Shown here: piece by piece, positions 1 through 8,899 of the stretch | Layout of the letters: each line of letters opens with the position of its first letter | Numbering within the stretch: position 1 is the stretch's first letter | From: DATFDN01 sp963756545 | Lineage (GTDB): Bacteria > Pseudomonadota > Alphaproteobacteria > Acetobacterales > Acetobacteraceae | DNA length: 64,000 bases | Direction of reading: 5' to 3' | NCBI GenBank assembly: GCA_963756545.1 | Contig: CAVWNY010000001.1 | Location: forward strand, 186,001 to 250,000 | The notes under the pieces: generated by a model | Database searches by the model: none | Told to the model about the DNA's origin: nothing | What the model saw: the letters and a program-made list of their open reading frames with translations, nothing else | Translations under genes and position numbers: made by a program

Positions 1-755
1 GGCCGATCGGCCTCGCCATCAATTTGCTGCGCGAGCCGCTCAGGGACGCTCGCGTGCGCCAGGCGCTCAATCTGGCCGTTCCAGTGGAGCTGATCGCGCA
101 GAAGGTCTTCTTCGGCTATGCGCGCGCGCCGGATTCCCCGCTCGCCTTCAACACCGAAGGCTACCATTCGGTCTCCAAGCTCGCCTTCGACGCCGCCCGG
201 GCGAAGTCCCTGTTGGCCGAAGCGGGGTTCACCGCCGCCAAGCCTCTCAAACTCGCGATGTATGCCTCCAATGGTCTTTTCCCCGACGACGCGGCGGTGG
301 CCCAGGTGGCGGCGAACGCGCTGAAGCAGGTTGGCGTCGAGGCGAGCCTGACGCAGATCGAGAGCGGCTCGTACTGGGATGCGCTGCGCCAGGACGCGGC
401 GGGTGTGAGGTGGGATCTCGCAATGTTCGGCTTCAACCCGTCGAATGCGTCGGGCCTCTACCAGTTGAACTCCCTGTTCAAGTCGAACGCGAACGACGCC
501 GGGCGTCCCGATGTCTGGAACATCGGCCGCTACCGCAACAAGCAAGTGGATCAGCTTCTGGCAAAAGCCGGGACGGCGGAGAAGACGTCGGATCGTGATG
601 CCGCGCTCGCCCTGGCGCAGGAGATCATCTGGAAGGACAACCCCTATGTCTGGCTCCAGATTAACGAGAACATCTCGGCGACCCGCAAGACGGTGAGCGG
701 CGTGGAGGTATGGCCGATCGTGTTCACCTCGCTCCGTCACGCGACGACGGCGTAG
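1..755 (+). CDS. ABC transporter substrate-binding protein, family 5 (5' partial)
   Basis: This is the C-terminal part of an extracellular solute-binding protein of the peptide/nickel/opine type (SBP family 5). The reading frame is open from base 3, so the true start lies outside the window. The visible stretch begins with the family pattern in which a leucine-rich strand is followed by DARVRQALNLAV, a well-conserved SBP_bac_5 segment, and continues with the usual alternating loops to an ending ...LRHATTA. It lies 10 bp upstream of two DppB/DppC-type permeases in the same direction, so it should be the ligand-binding subunit of that importer. No ATPase gene is visible downstream; it may lie to the left of the window. 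The substrate cannot be told from sequence. Confidence 0.85.
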   Translation, partial: PIGLAINLLREPLRDARVRQALNLAVPVELIAQKVFFGYARAPDSPLAFNTEGYHSVSKLAFDAARAKSLLAEAGFTAAKPLKLAMYASNGLFPDDAAVAQVAANALKQVGVEASLTQIESGSYWDALRQDAAGVRWDLAMFGFNPSNASGLYQLNSLFKSNANDAGRPDVWNIGRYRNKQVDQLLAKAGTAEKTSDRDAALALAQEIIWKDNPYVWLQINENISATRKTVSGVEVWPIVFTSLRHATTA

Positions 756-765
756 CCGGCGAATT

Positions 766-1683
766 ATGCGCCTGCTGGCCGCGCGTCTGGCGATGGTCCC
801 GCTCATCGTGTTCGGCGTGGTGACGATCCTGTTCCTGATCTTCAAGGCGGTCCCCGGTGACGAGGCGACCATGGTCGCGGGCGCCACCGCCACGCAGGCG
901 GAGATCGACACCATCCGTGTCCAGCTTGGCCTCGACCGGCCCTTGGTGGTGCAATACGTCGGGCATCTCGCCGGGCTGGCGCGCGGTGATTTCGGCTACT
1001 CCACGACGTTCCGGGGCAATCCGCTCCCCTACATCGTCGCGCGGATTCCGGCGACGGTCCTGCTCACCGCCAGCGCCATCGCGCTGACCATCCTGATCGG
1101 CATTCCGGCCGGCGTCACCGCCGCCTCGCTGCAAGACCGCTGGCCCGATCTGGCGATCTCGGGCGGCGTTGTCGCGTTTTTGGCGGTGCCGAATTTCTGG
1201 CTCGGCATGATGCTGATCGCGGTGTTCTCCGTCGGTCTGCACTGGCTGCCGAGCTTCGGATTCCACGGCCCGGCCTCGCTGATCATGCCGACGCTGGCCC
1301 TCGCGGCGCGGCTGATTGCGCTGATTGCACGCCTCACCCGCGGCCTGGTGATCGAGGAGATGCGCAAGGACTACGTCCGCACCGCGCGCGCCAAGGGACT
1401 GAGTATGCGTCGCGCGCTCTGGCGTCATGTGCTGCGCAACGCGCTGATCCCGACGATCACCGCGATCGGGCTGGAAGCCGGTTATCTTCTCGGCGGCTCC
1501 GTGGTGGTGGAGCGGCTGTTCGCGTGGCCTGGAATCGGTGATCTGCTGCTGAACGCGATCGGCAACCGCGATTACACGCTGGTGCAAGGCATTACCGTGC
1601 TGTTCGTCCTCGGGTTCCTCGCCATCAACATGATCGTGGACGTGCTCTTCGTCCTGGTGAACCCGCGGCTGCGTCATGCCTGA
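766..1683 (+). CDS. ABC transporter permease, DppB-type
   Basis: A 305-residue inner-membrane permease of the dipeptide/nickel family. The protein begins with a hydrophobic helix right after the start and carries about six membrane segments. The cytoplasmic coupling loop (EAA-like region) is visible around residues 200-220, with the sequence DYVRTARAKGLS followed by HVLRNALIPTITAIG, which is the classic DppB/GsiC signature. The length is normal for the family. The gene follows the binding-protein gene by 10 bp and overlaps the next permease gene by 8 bp, so the three are almost certainly co-transcribed and the two permeases form the heterodimeric channel. Confidence 0.9.
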   Translation: MRLLAARLAMVPLIVFGVVTILFLIFKAVPGDEATMVAGATATQAEIDTIRVQLGLDRPLVVQYVGHLAGLARGDFGYSTTFRGNPLPYIVARIPATVLLTASAIALTILIGIPAGVTAASLQDRWPDLAISGGVVAFLAVPNFWLGMMLIAVFSVGLHWLPSFGFHGPASLIMPTLALAARLIALIARLTRGLVIEEMRKDYVRTARAKGLSMRRALWRHVLRNALIPTITAIGLEAGYLLGGSVVVERLFAWPGIGDLLLNAIGNRDYTLVQGITVLFVLGFLAINMIVDVLFVLVNPRLRHA

Positions 1684-2524
1684 GATGGCCATCGCCTCGC
1701 GCCGGGGCCGGCGGGCGCCGATCAGCCGGCCGCTCGCCATAGGCTCCTTCCTGCTCGCGGTGTTCCTCGCGCTCAGTCTGTGCGGGCCGGCGATCGCGCC
1801 CTACAATCCGACTGCGCAGGATTTGCTCGCGCTGCTCGCCCCGCCGAGCGGCGCGCATTGGCTCGGCACCGACGAGGTCGGCCGCGACATTCTCTCCCGC
1901 GTGCTGGCGGGCACGCGCATCACCATGATGATCGCGCTCGTGCCCGTGCTACTGGCCGGCATCGCCGGCGTGACGCTTGGGCTGATGAGCGGCTATTTCG
2001 GAGGGATGATGGATCGCGTCGTGACCGGATTTGTCGACCTGCTGCTGACGATCCCGGGCATGGTGCTGGCGATTGCCCTCGTCGCCATCGTCGGCGCCAA
2101 TGTGGTCGGCCTGATCGTCGCGATCACGCTCAGCTCCATCCCCCCGCTCGCGCGCCTGATCCGCGGCCGCGTGCAAGAACTGCGGGAGGAGGACTATGTC
2201 AGCGCGGCGATCTCCGTCGGCATGTCGCGTAGCCGGGTGATGCTGCGCCATGTGCTGCCCAACGCCGCCTCGGTCATTCTCATCCAGCTCAGCCTGCTGG
2301 CAGGGCAGGCGGTGCTGATCGCGTCCGCGCTCGGCTTCCTCGGTCTCGGCGTGCAGCCGCCGGCCCCGGAATGGGGGGCCATGCTCGGCGCGAGTCGTCA
2401 GTATATCGAAGTGGCGCCGCATGTGGTCATCGCGCCCGGCGTCGCCATCGCGCTGCTGGTCTTGGCGTTCAACATGCTGGGCGACGGGCTGCGCGACCGC
2501 TTCGATCCCAGCCTGATGCGATAA
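1676..2524 (+). CDS. ABC transporter permease, DppC-type
   Basis: A 282-residue partner permease of the DppC type. The N-terminal helix and the GTDEVGRDILSRVLAGTR motif near residues 60-80 are diagnostic for this family, and the coupling loop DYVSAAISVGMSRSRVMLRHVLPNA is present near residue 180. About six membrane helices can be picked out. It overlaps the preceding permease by 8 bp and is followed 10 bp later by an amidohydrolase gene, suggesting that the imported compound is hydrolysed by the linked enzyme. No DppD/DppF-type ATPase follows, so the ATPase must be encoded elsewhere or upstream of the window. Confidence 0.9.
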   Translation: MPEMAIASRRGRRAPISRPLAIGSFLLAVFLALSLCGPAIAPYNPTAQDLLALLAPPSGAHWLGTDEVGRDILSRVLAGTRITMMIALVPVLLAGIAGVTLGLMSGYFGGMMDRVVTGFVDLLLTIPGMVLAIALVAIVGANVVGLIVAITLSSIPPLARLIRGRVQELREEDYVSAAISVGMSRSRVMLRHVLPNAASVILIQLSLLAGQAVLIASALGFLGLGVQPPAPEWGAMLGASRQYIEVAPHVVIAPGVAIALLVLAFNMLGDGLRDRFDPSLMR

Positions 2525-2534
2525 GGAGCGCAGA

Positions 2535-3655
2535 GTGGATTTCGGCACCGTGGATTTCGGCATCATCGACGCCCACGCGCATATCTTCCCGCCGCTGGCC
2601 GGCGCATGTGGCTTCCCGGACGCCGCGACGCACCTGCTGCACCAGCAGCGCGCGATGCACGTGCACGGAAATCAGCCCTATCGCCGGGCGCGCGACAATG
2701 CGCCGGTGGGCGAGCGGCCGCTTTGGGCACCTGACGATCCCTCGGAGGCCGGACGGCTGAATGTGGATTTCCGTGTCGGTCGCTGCGGGCGCTTCGAGTG
2801 GCGCGCTGGCGGCGAGGCCCAGTTCGTGCAGTTCCTGCCGCCAGCCATGCTCGATCTTTCCATGCCCGCGGAGGTGCTGGCCCGGCAGATGGACTATGCC
2901 GGCATCGCGTCGGCCGTGCTGCAGAACGACCACATCTATGGCGATCTCGCGGAGGATTTCGCCGCCGCGGCGCGGGCCTTCCCCGGCCGCTTCATCGGCC
3001 TCGCCCAGGTCGAGGAGGCGTTCGCCTGGCGCGAGGGCCAGATCGCGCGCCTGACCGACCAGATCGAGCGGCTGGGCATGGCCGGTCTCTACTTCACAAT
3101 GACCGGGCTGTTCCGCGACGGCTATCGCTGCCTCCCGGACGACCCGGCCTATGACCCGCTCTGGCGCGAGGTGGCGCGTCTGGATGTTCCGGTCCTCTGG
3201 GTGCATGCCGCGAAATCCCCCGTCGGCACGTATGAGGACGAGATGCGCCATCTGGCCGCCATCGTTGAACGCCACCCGAGTCTGCGTCATGTGCTGGTGC
3301 ACGGCGTTCCGACCGGCCTGTATGCCGACGAGACGCAGCGCCTGAAACTGCCGGCGGTGCTGGAGAGGCTGCTCTCGGACGGGCCGGTCTCGGCGGAGAT
3401 CCTCTATCCGATCACCTGGGGCGGCCGGATGGATACCCGTATCCGACCGCGATGCTGCACATCCGTCAGTTGCTGGACCGCTTCGGGGCAGGGCGCTTCC
3501 TGTGGGGGTCCGACATGCCGAACGTGGAGCGCTACTGCACATACCGGCAGACGCTGACCTACTTCTGGGACCACGCGGAGTTCCTGACCCCGAGGGACCG
3601 CCGCCGCGTCTTTCGGGAGAACACCTTAAACCTGTTTCGGCGCCAAGCGGGATGA
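2535..3655 (+). pseudogene. amidohydrolase (Amidohydro_2/ACMSD-like), single-base frameshift
   Basis: This gene encodes a metal-dependent amidohydrolase of the ACMSD/2-pyrone-dicarboxylate-lactonase-like group. The N-terminal metal motif HAHIFPP sits near residue 13, further conserved segments read VLWVHAA and VLVHG, and the C-terminal motif reads WGSDMPNVERY. The first frame runs to a stop at 3557, but after about 3433 the family sequence continues in another frame (YPYPTAMLHIRQLL ... RRQAG) to 3655. Restoring one T in GATACCCG, giving MDYPYPTA, makes one 373-residue protein, so the simplest reading is a 1-nt deletion. It could be a recent pseudogene or an assembly error. It is the last gene of the ABC operon and its stop directly abuts the convergent DUF169 gene. 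Confidence 0.75.
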
Positions 3656-4486
3656 TCAGCGCTTCCCGGCGTAGCTCTTGGCCATCCCCTCGGCGGGCTC
3701 CGCCTGCGGGCCGAACGGCATGATCGGATAACGCAATCCGGCCTTGGCCAGGCCATGCAGCCCCGTCACGGCGCGCGCGAGGTCTTCCGGCGGGCAGGCC
3801 ATCAGCATCTCGTCGTCGGCGACGCCGCCATAGCGGCGTTCGGCGAAGCAGGGAATCGACAGGCTCACCTGGCGGGTCTTCAGCGCATTGCCCCAGGAAT
3901 CGGCGCAGGCGCTCTCGCCGGTGATGCTGAAATCGTAACGGCGGTAGTTCTTCCACTGCAGCCCGTTGATGAACAGGATCATCTGCGCCGGGTTGGCGTA
4001 GAACAGGCAAATGTCCGGCGGATCGAGCCGCGCGCTACGCAGCGGCGAGGCCACCATCCCGTGATAGCGGCCGGGCGGCACGCGCGGCATCTGCGCCTGA
4101 TGGGCCGCCGCCGCCTCGCGGTTCTCGAACCACACACCCTCCATCTTGCGCCCCGAGGTGAAGATCTCGCCAGGCGCGTCCAGCCCGATCACGCTCGAGC
4201 AGCTTGAGAATTCCGGAATGTTCTCGGTCGTGATGCCGAGCGTGAAGCCGGCGATGCGCGCCTGCGTGACAAGCTGGCAAGTCGAGAAGGTGCGTCCCTT
4301 CGGCGGCCGGCGCAGGCTCGGGATGCGCGCCATCTCGTCGATGTCCTCGAACAGCTTCATGCCGATCGGCAGCGTGCGCAGCTTCAGCAGATCCACGAGT
4401 TGAACGCCGAGGTCGGCGCAGGTCCTGGCGTCAAGCGCGGGGGCGTCAAGTGCGGTTGCAGCATCTACGGCGGGTACATCAGGCAT
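3656..4486 (-). CDS. DUF169 family protein
   Basis: A 276-residue soluble protein of the DUF169 family (COG2043), whose biochemical role is unknown. Recognisable family traits are the N-terminal LRTLPIGMKLF segment, a cysteine in the CQLVTQAR region, the SSCSSVIGL stretch and a glycine-rich centre. I chose the ATG at 4486 because a good ribosome site (AGAAGGAG) lies about 8 nt upstream; a longer open frame to 4537 lacks one. It converges on the frameshifted amidohydrolase with no spacer. No signal peptide or membrane helix is seen. Confidence 0.75.
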   Translation of the reverse strand: MPDVPAVDAATALDAPALDARTCADLGVQLVDLLKLRTLPIGMKLFEDIDEMARIPSLRRPPKGRTFSTCQLVTQARIAGFTLGITTENIPEFSSCSSVIGLDAPGEIFTSGRKMEGVWFENREAAAAHQAQMPRVPPGRYHGMVASPLRSARLDPPDICLFYANPAQMILFINGLQWKNYRRYDFSITGESACADSWGNALKTRQVSLSIPCFAERRYGGVADDEMLMACPPEDLARAVTGLHGLAKAGLRYPIMPFGPQAEPAEGMAKSYAGKR

Positions 4487-4679
4487 GGCGCAGCTCCTTC
4501 TCTGGCGAAGGCTAGGCATCGATCGCCGGTCGTGCAACTAGGGCAGTCGGGGCTAACGGCTCGCGAGCACCCGCCGGATAGTCCCGCCCACCGGCGACGT
4601 GGCATGCGCGGTGTCGCCGATGACGCAGACATGCACAAAATGGTCCTGGCCCAGCCATAGCGCCAGCCCCTCAGCCAGT

Positions 4680-5441
4680 TCATCGGGCGGCAACTCCCGC
4701 AGGAAGATGCGCCCGAAGAAACGCACGCACCTGCTCGATGGTCCTCGCCTTCAGCTCAGCCGGCTCCCGCCACGGATAGACGGTAGACTCCGCCCTCGGC
4801 GCCAACGCGGCAACATCAACCGACGTCTGATACGGATGCGCCGGCGTATCATCCGGCATCACCAGCATCGGTGTCTGGCACGACCGCACGAACTCTCGCG
4901 ACACGCTGTAGACGAAATCGGGCCGCGCGCGATAGAGATTGTGCAGATACGCCTTGATCGTCGCCATCGTCACGTCGGGCCGTCGGGCCAAAAGATCCGG
5001 CGCCCAGACATCCCGCCCTGAATTGTACATCACATCCGGGTTCTCCGGCCGATGCCCGACCGTCTGGCACAACACGCCGGCCACCACGCGATCCGGCGCC
5101 CGTTCCATCAGCTTCAGGGCAAAGCAACCCCCGATGCAGTAGCCCATGAAGAAGAACTGCCGCATGCCGAGGTGATCCATCAGCCCGAGCTGATCATCGG
5201 CGAACGCGTCCCAAGGGTCATCGACGGCAATCGGCCCCGTGGAATCACCGCCGTTCGCGTTGCGCTGATCCATCGTGATGCAGTGGAAGTCGTCCTTGAA
5301 CGCCTCCATCGCATTGAACACCGCGGTCGACCAGTTGCTGACGCGCGAATCCAAGCCGCCGCCGGGAGTCACCAGCAGCGGGAATCCACTGCCAGTCTCC
5401 TCATAACGAATGCGAACGTCGCCTCTTTCATAGAATGGCAT
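4680..5441 (-). CDS. alpha/beta hydrolase with a cysteine nucleophile elbow
   Basis: A 253-residue alpha/beta-hydrolase-fold protein. The oxyanion region reads LLVTPGGGLDS near residue 25, and the nucleophile elbow near residue 112 reads GYCIGG, so the nucleophile would be cysteine, as in dienelactone hydrolase, rather than serine. A candidate acid lies in VMPDDTPAHP. No obvious catalytic histidine is seen in the YPWREPAEL region, where related hydrolases usually carry one, so activity is uncertain. It is transcribed 6 bp downstream of the YghU-type GST gene and probably co-expressed with it. The exact reaction is not predictable. Confidence 0.75.
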   Translation of the reverse strand: MPFYERGDVRIRYEETGSGFPLLVTPGGGLDSRVSNWSTAVFNAMEAFKDDFHCITMDQRNANGGDSTGPIAVDDPWDAFADDQLGLMDHLGMRQFFFMGYCIGGCFALKLMERAPDRVVAGVLCQTVGHRPENPDVMYNSGRDVWAPDLLARRPDVTMATIKAYLHNLYRARPDFVYSVSREFVRSCQTPMLVMPDDTPAHPYQTSVDVAALAPRAESTVYPWREPAELKARTIEQVRAFLRAHLPAGVAAR

Positions 5442-5447
5442 GGCGGC

Positions 5448-6323
5448 TCAGCTCCCAGAGGTCAGCTTGTCCTGCGTCTTTGTCTCAAAATCGCCGGCGT
5501 CATGGCGCTCATGCAACTGGCTCGATGGTTCGCCACTGACGCGGTTGACCATTCGCCCACGCTGTACTGCCGGCCGTTCGGCGATCAGGTCGGCCCAGCG
5601 CTGTACGTGCTTGTAGTCCTGCACCGACAGGAATTCGCCTGCCCCGTAGAGCAACCCCTTAGCCAACCCCCCATACCAAGGCCAAACAGCCATATCGGCA
5701 ATGGTGTAATCGGCGCCGATCAAATACTCGGTCTCTGCGAGACGGCGGTCGAGCACGTCCAGCTGACGCTTCACCTCCATAGCGAACCGATCGATCGCAT
5801 ATTCGATCTTCGTTGAGGCGTAGGCATAGAAGTGGCCGAATCCTCCACCCAGATAGGGCGCGCTTCCCACCTGCCAGAATAGCCATGACAGGCACTCGGC
5901 ACGCGCATTGACCTCAGTGGGCAGGAAAGCCCCGAACTTCTCTGCGAGATACATCAGGATCGCGCCGGACTCGAACACCCGGACCGGCATTGGACCGCTG
6001 CGATCCATCAATGCCGGGATCTTGGAGTTGGGATTCACCGCCACGAAGCCACTTCCGAACTGATCGCCATCACCGATCCTGATCAGCCAAGCGTCGTACT
6101 CCGCTCCGGCACGGCCAAGGGCCAGCAGCTCCTCAAGCATCACTGTGACCTTCACACCATTCGGCGTTCCTAGCGAGTAGAGTTGGAGGGGATGGCGGCC
6201 GACCGGCAGATCTCTTTCGTGGGTGGCCCCTGAGATCGGGCGATTGATGTTGGCAAATTGTCCGCCGTTCGGCCTGTTCCAGTTCCAAACCTTTGGCGGC
6301 GTGTAATCGGACGAGCTGGCCAT
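5448..6323 (-). CDS. yghU: YghU-type glutathione S-transferase / disulfide-bond oxidoreductase
   Basis: A 291-residue GST-superfamily protein that matches the YghU/YfcG (Nu-class) pattern. The N-terminus reads YTPPKVWNWN, a hallmark of YghU, and the thioredoxin-fold active segment reads YSLGTPNGVKV, where the Thr/Asn positions contact glutathione. The helical C-terminal domain includes the AYLGGGFGHFYAYA stretch typical of the group. Family members act as glutathione-dependent disulfide reductases in the cytoplasm. The open frame extends to 6521, but homology begins only at the ATG at 6323 (MASSSDYTPP), so that start was chosen. It is the first gene of a two-gene unit with the downstream alpha/beta hydrolase. 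Confidence 0.85.
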   Translation of the reverse strand: MASSSDYTPPKVWNWNRPNGGQFANINRPISGATHERDLPVGRHPLQLYSLGTPNGVKVTVMLEELLALGRAGAEYDAWLIRIGDGDQFGSGFVAVNPNSKIPALMDRSGPMPVRVFESGAILMYLAEKFGAFLPTEVNARAECLSWLFWQVGSAPYLGGGFGHFYAYASTKIEYAIDRFAMEVKRQLDVLDRRLAETEYLIGADYTIADMAVWPWYGGLAKGLLYGAGEFLSVQDYKHVQRWADLIAERPAVQRGRMVNRVSGEPSSQLHERHDAGDFETKTQDKLTSGS

Positions 6324-6766
6324 ATTCGAGGTTCCAGATGGTGGGCTCACAGCCTGGCGGCGCCACTCAGTCCACGCAAGCCGCCCCCCCGTGACGGGGT
6401 TCCTGGCAGGGCTGATTGAGTTGCGCGCTCTCAAGCCCGGGCGTGCCGCAACGGATAAGCGGGCGGCTGAACGTCGGAACGTGCAGCCCCGTGCATGCGC
6501 CGCGCCCATGCCCGGCAGCAAGCCGACAGCGGCCTGCTCCGAAGTGGCAGTGTTCGGTGTCTATCACAGCATCGCGACGTGGGGCGGCTTGTGGCTGCGT
6601 GACGCTCACGTCCGAAGCATTCTGTCGGCCGGCCGAGGACGAGCACTGCAAGCCGGCCACGGCCACGACAATCAGCCGTCACGTTCCCATACGCCGACCC
6701 AGCCCGGCCGAACGACGGGTGGCTGACCTGGCCCGCCCGGGCCCGGGTGACCAAGGAGAAAAATCG
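6324..6766. other. intergenic region, no gene recognised
   Basis: This stretch of about 440 bp lies between the divergently transcribed yghU-type gene and the VOC-protein gene. Open frames here on both strands give low-complexity, non-conserved translations and I see no tRNA, hairpin with T-tract or repeat. It should hold the two divergent promoters, but no convincing sigma-70 pair was identified. Confidence 0.4.
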
Positions 6767-7255
6767 ATGCCCGAGATCACTCCCTGCCTCTGGTTCGACG
6801 GCACGGCCGAGGAAGCCGCACGCTTCTATGCCTCGCTGCTGCCCGACAGCCATGTCGACCGCATCCTCCGCGCGCCGGGCGACTATCCGTCGGGCAAGGC
6901 CAGCGATGTGCTGCTCGTCGAGTTCACCCTCATGGGCCAGCCTTTCGTGGCGCTCAACGGCGGACCGCAGTTCAAATTCACCGAGGCGGTCTCGTTCCAG
7001 ATCCCGGTCGAGACCCAGACGGAGGTCGACCGGCTGACCGACGCGCTTTCGGCGGTTCCGGAGGCCGAGCAGTGCGGCTGGGTGAAGGATCGCTATGGCC
7101 TGTCCTGGCAGATCGTGCCCCGCCAACTGATGCGGCTGCTGAGCGAGGTCGACCCCACCAGGGCCAAGCGTGCGTTCGAGGCGATGATGCAAATGAAGCG
7201 CCTCGACATCGCCGCGCTCGAGCGGGCGGCTGATGGCCGCGTCACGTCCGCCTGA
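6767..7255 (+). CDS. VOC family protein (PhnB-like)
   Basis: A 162-residue protein of the vicinal-oxygen-chelate fold, close to the PhnB / 3-demethylubiquinone-9 methyltransferase-like group. The family start pattern CLWFDGTAEEAARFYASLLP is clear at residues 6-26, FVALNGGPQFKFTEAVSFQI forms the second beta-alpha repeat, and the end reads YGLSWQIVPRQL. Such proteins are small cytoplasmic dimers and their real reactions are mostly unknown. The ATG at 6767 has a strong ribosome site (AAGGAG) 8 nt upstream and was preferred over a longer open frame from 6416. Confidence 0.85.
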   Translation: MPEITPCLWFDGTAEEAARFYASLLPDSHVDRILRAPGDYPSGKASDVLLVEFTLMGQPFVALNGGPQFKFTEAVSFQIPVETQTEVDRLTDALSAVPEAEQCGWVKDRYGLSWQIVPRQLMRLLSEVDPTRAKRAFEAMMQMKRLDIAALERAADGRVTSA

Positions 7256-7585
7256 ACGCCTTTATGAGGGGAAGTGCGTTGCCCGCCGCCGTCAGCCGCA
7301 ACTCGGCTTTGTAGGAGCCTGCATGCGCGATAGCGGCAAAATCGAATCAGCCGGCACTTCCCGGTTGCGCGATGACCCTGGCCAGGGATCAGGGGAAGCA
7401 GAGGGTGGCGTTGAGGCGGGCAGAACCATGCCTATCCGGCCGACGTCCTCACGGCAAAGGCGCCGGTCAGAACACGTTGCGCCTCACTGCCAACTCCGCT
7501 ACCGTCGCCTCGGATATGTTTCGTCGGATCCCCTGCCGTCGTCCGCGCCCACCCCGATCTCGCGCGAAAGGAACCGGCGTAGCGT
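7256..7585. other. intergenic region, no gene recognised
   Basis: About 330 bp between the VOC-protein gene and the glutamine-synthetase-like gene. Open frames here are shadows with no family resemblance. No RNA gene, terminator with T-tract or repeat was recognised. It presumably carries the promoter of the downstream ligase/cysteine-hydrolase pair. Confidence 0.4.
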
Positions 7586-8899
7586 ATGGACCAGGAAGAC
7601 CTCATCTTCGTCGGCACCAGCGACCTCGCCGGGCATGTGCGCGGCAAAGCGTTCCCCGCCACGGAACTTGGCAGCCGCCTGCGGAGAGGCGTCGGCCTCA
7701 CCCACAGCAACATCATGATGTCGGCCTACGGGCCGATCTACGATACACCTTTCGGCACCATCGGCGACCTTCTACTGCGTCCCGATCCGTCCACCGAGGT
7801 GCAGGTTTCCTTCGAGGGCCACGCGCCCGAGCACTTCTATCTCGGCGACATCTGCGCGACGGACGGCTCGTACTGGGACTGCTGCCCGCGGCACTTCCTG
7901 CGCCGCGCGCTCGCCGGACTGCAGGAAGCCGCCGGCCTCACTATCCGGGCGGCCTTCGAACAGGAGCTTGTCTATACCGGCATCGAGGACCGGCCTAGCG
8001 GCACCTACGCGCTGGACAGCTTCCGTCGCCAGGGCAGCTATGGCGCCATCCTTGTCGCAGCGCTGCGCCGCGCCGGCCTGACGCCCAACTCGTTCCTCGC
8101 TGAGTACGGCGCTCGTCAGTTCGAGTACACCGTCGCCCCTGCCATCGGGCTGCGCGCGGCGGACGATGCCATTGTTGCCCGGGAGATGGCACGCGCCGTT
8201 GCCCACCGCCTCGGTCAGCGTGCGATCCTTGCACCCATGTTGTCGCCAGACGGCATCGGCAATGGGACGCATATTCATTTAAGCCTCGAGGACCAGGCGG
8301 GCGCGCCCGCGCTCTACGATCCGGCCGCGCCGGATGGGCTGTCGGAGGTTGGGCGGCACTTTGCCGCCGGCATTCTGCACCACATGCCGGCGCTCGCTGC
8401 CATCACCGCACCATCCGTGGCCTCCTACATCCGTCTCCGCCCCAACCGCTGGGCGCCCACCTGGGCTAACCTGGGACCAGGCGACCGCGGCTCGGGGTTG
8501 CGCATCTGCGCCATCTTCGCGCCGGAAACGCCGGAAGAGGCGGCGCACCAGTTCAATATCGAGTATCGCGTCGCCGACGCGACGGCGAGCCCGTACATGG
8601 CTCTCGGCGCGATCGTCTACGCCGGCACCGACGGCATCCGGCGCAAGCTGGTTCCGCCAGCGATTTCGGCCGTCGAGTTCTGGTCCATGACGGATGAGGC
8701 GCGCACTGCGGTCGGGGTTCCCAGGCTACCGGCCAGCCTTGCCGAGGCATTGGCGGCGCTTGCGGCCACAGAAGAGGCGCCGCACTGGTTCGGCCCATGC
8801 CTGCTCGACTGCTACCTCCGCCTGAAGCACGCGGAGATCACCGCGCTCGACGGCCTCGATGAAGCCGCCATCTGCGCCCGCTATGCCGACGCGTACTGA
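7586..8899 (+). CDS. glutamine synthetase family protein (gamma-glutamyl ligase)
   Basis: A 437-residue member of the glutamine-synthetase superfamily. Members of this branch ligate glutamate, or a similar acid, to ammonia or amines using ATP, as in gamma-glutamylpolyamine synthetase PuuA and GlnT. The N-terminal beta-grasp segment (TSDLAGHVRGKAFP) is followed by the catalytic domain with FEQELVYTG, the metal/nucleotide histidine strand GNGTHIHLSL near residue 225, and IRLRPNRWAP with a later arginine-containing GLRICAIF strand. The C-terminus is normal. Its last 17 bp overlap the next gene, so the two are translationally linked. It is unlikely to be the main GlnA because it lacks the canonical adenylylation-site region. 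The substrate is unknown. Confidence 0.8.
   Translation: MDQEDLIFVGTSDLAGHVRGKAFPATELGSRLRRGVGLTHSNIMMSAYGPIYDTPFGTIGDLLLRPDPSTEVQVSFEGHAPEHFYLGDICATDGSYWDCCPRHFLRRALAGLQEAAGLTIRAAFEQELVYTGIEDRPSGTYALDSFRRQGSYGAILVAALRRAGLTPNSFLAEYGARQFEYTVAPAIGLRAADDAIVAREMARAVAHRLGQRAILAPMLSPDGIGNGTHIHLSLEDQAGAPALYDPAAPDGLSEVGRHFAAGILHHMPALAAITAPSVASYIRLRPNRWAPTWANLGPGDRGSGLRICAIFAPETPEEAAHQFNIEYRVADATASPYMALGAIVYAGTDGIRRKLVPPAISAVEFWSMTDEARTAVGVPRLPASLAEALAALAATEEAPHWFGPCLLDCYLRLKHAEITALDGLDEAAICARYADAY

Noticed and set aside
724..1740. 338-codon minus-strand frame opposite the DppB-type gene
   Set aside because: Extremely rich in Arg, Asp, His and Gln, the usual antisense composition of a membrane-protein gene; no family pattern.
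6431..7192. 253-codon minus-strand frame opposite the VOC gene
   Set aside because: Antisense shadow; the plus strand has the family pattern and a strong ribosome site.
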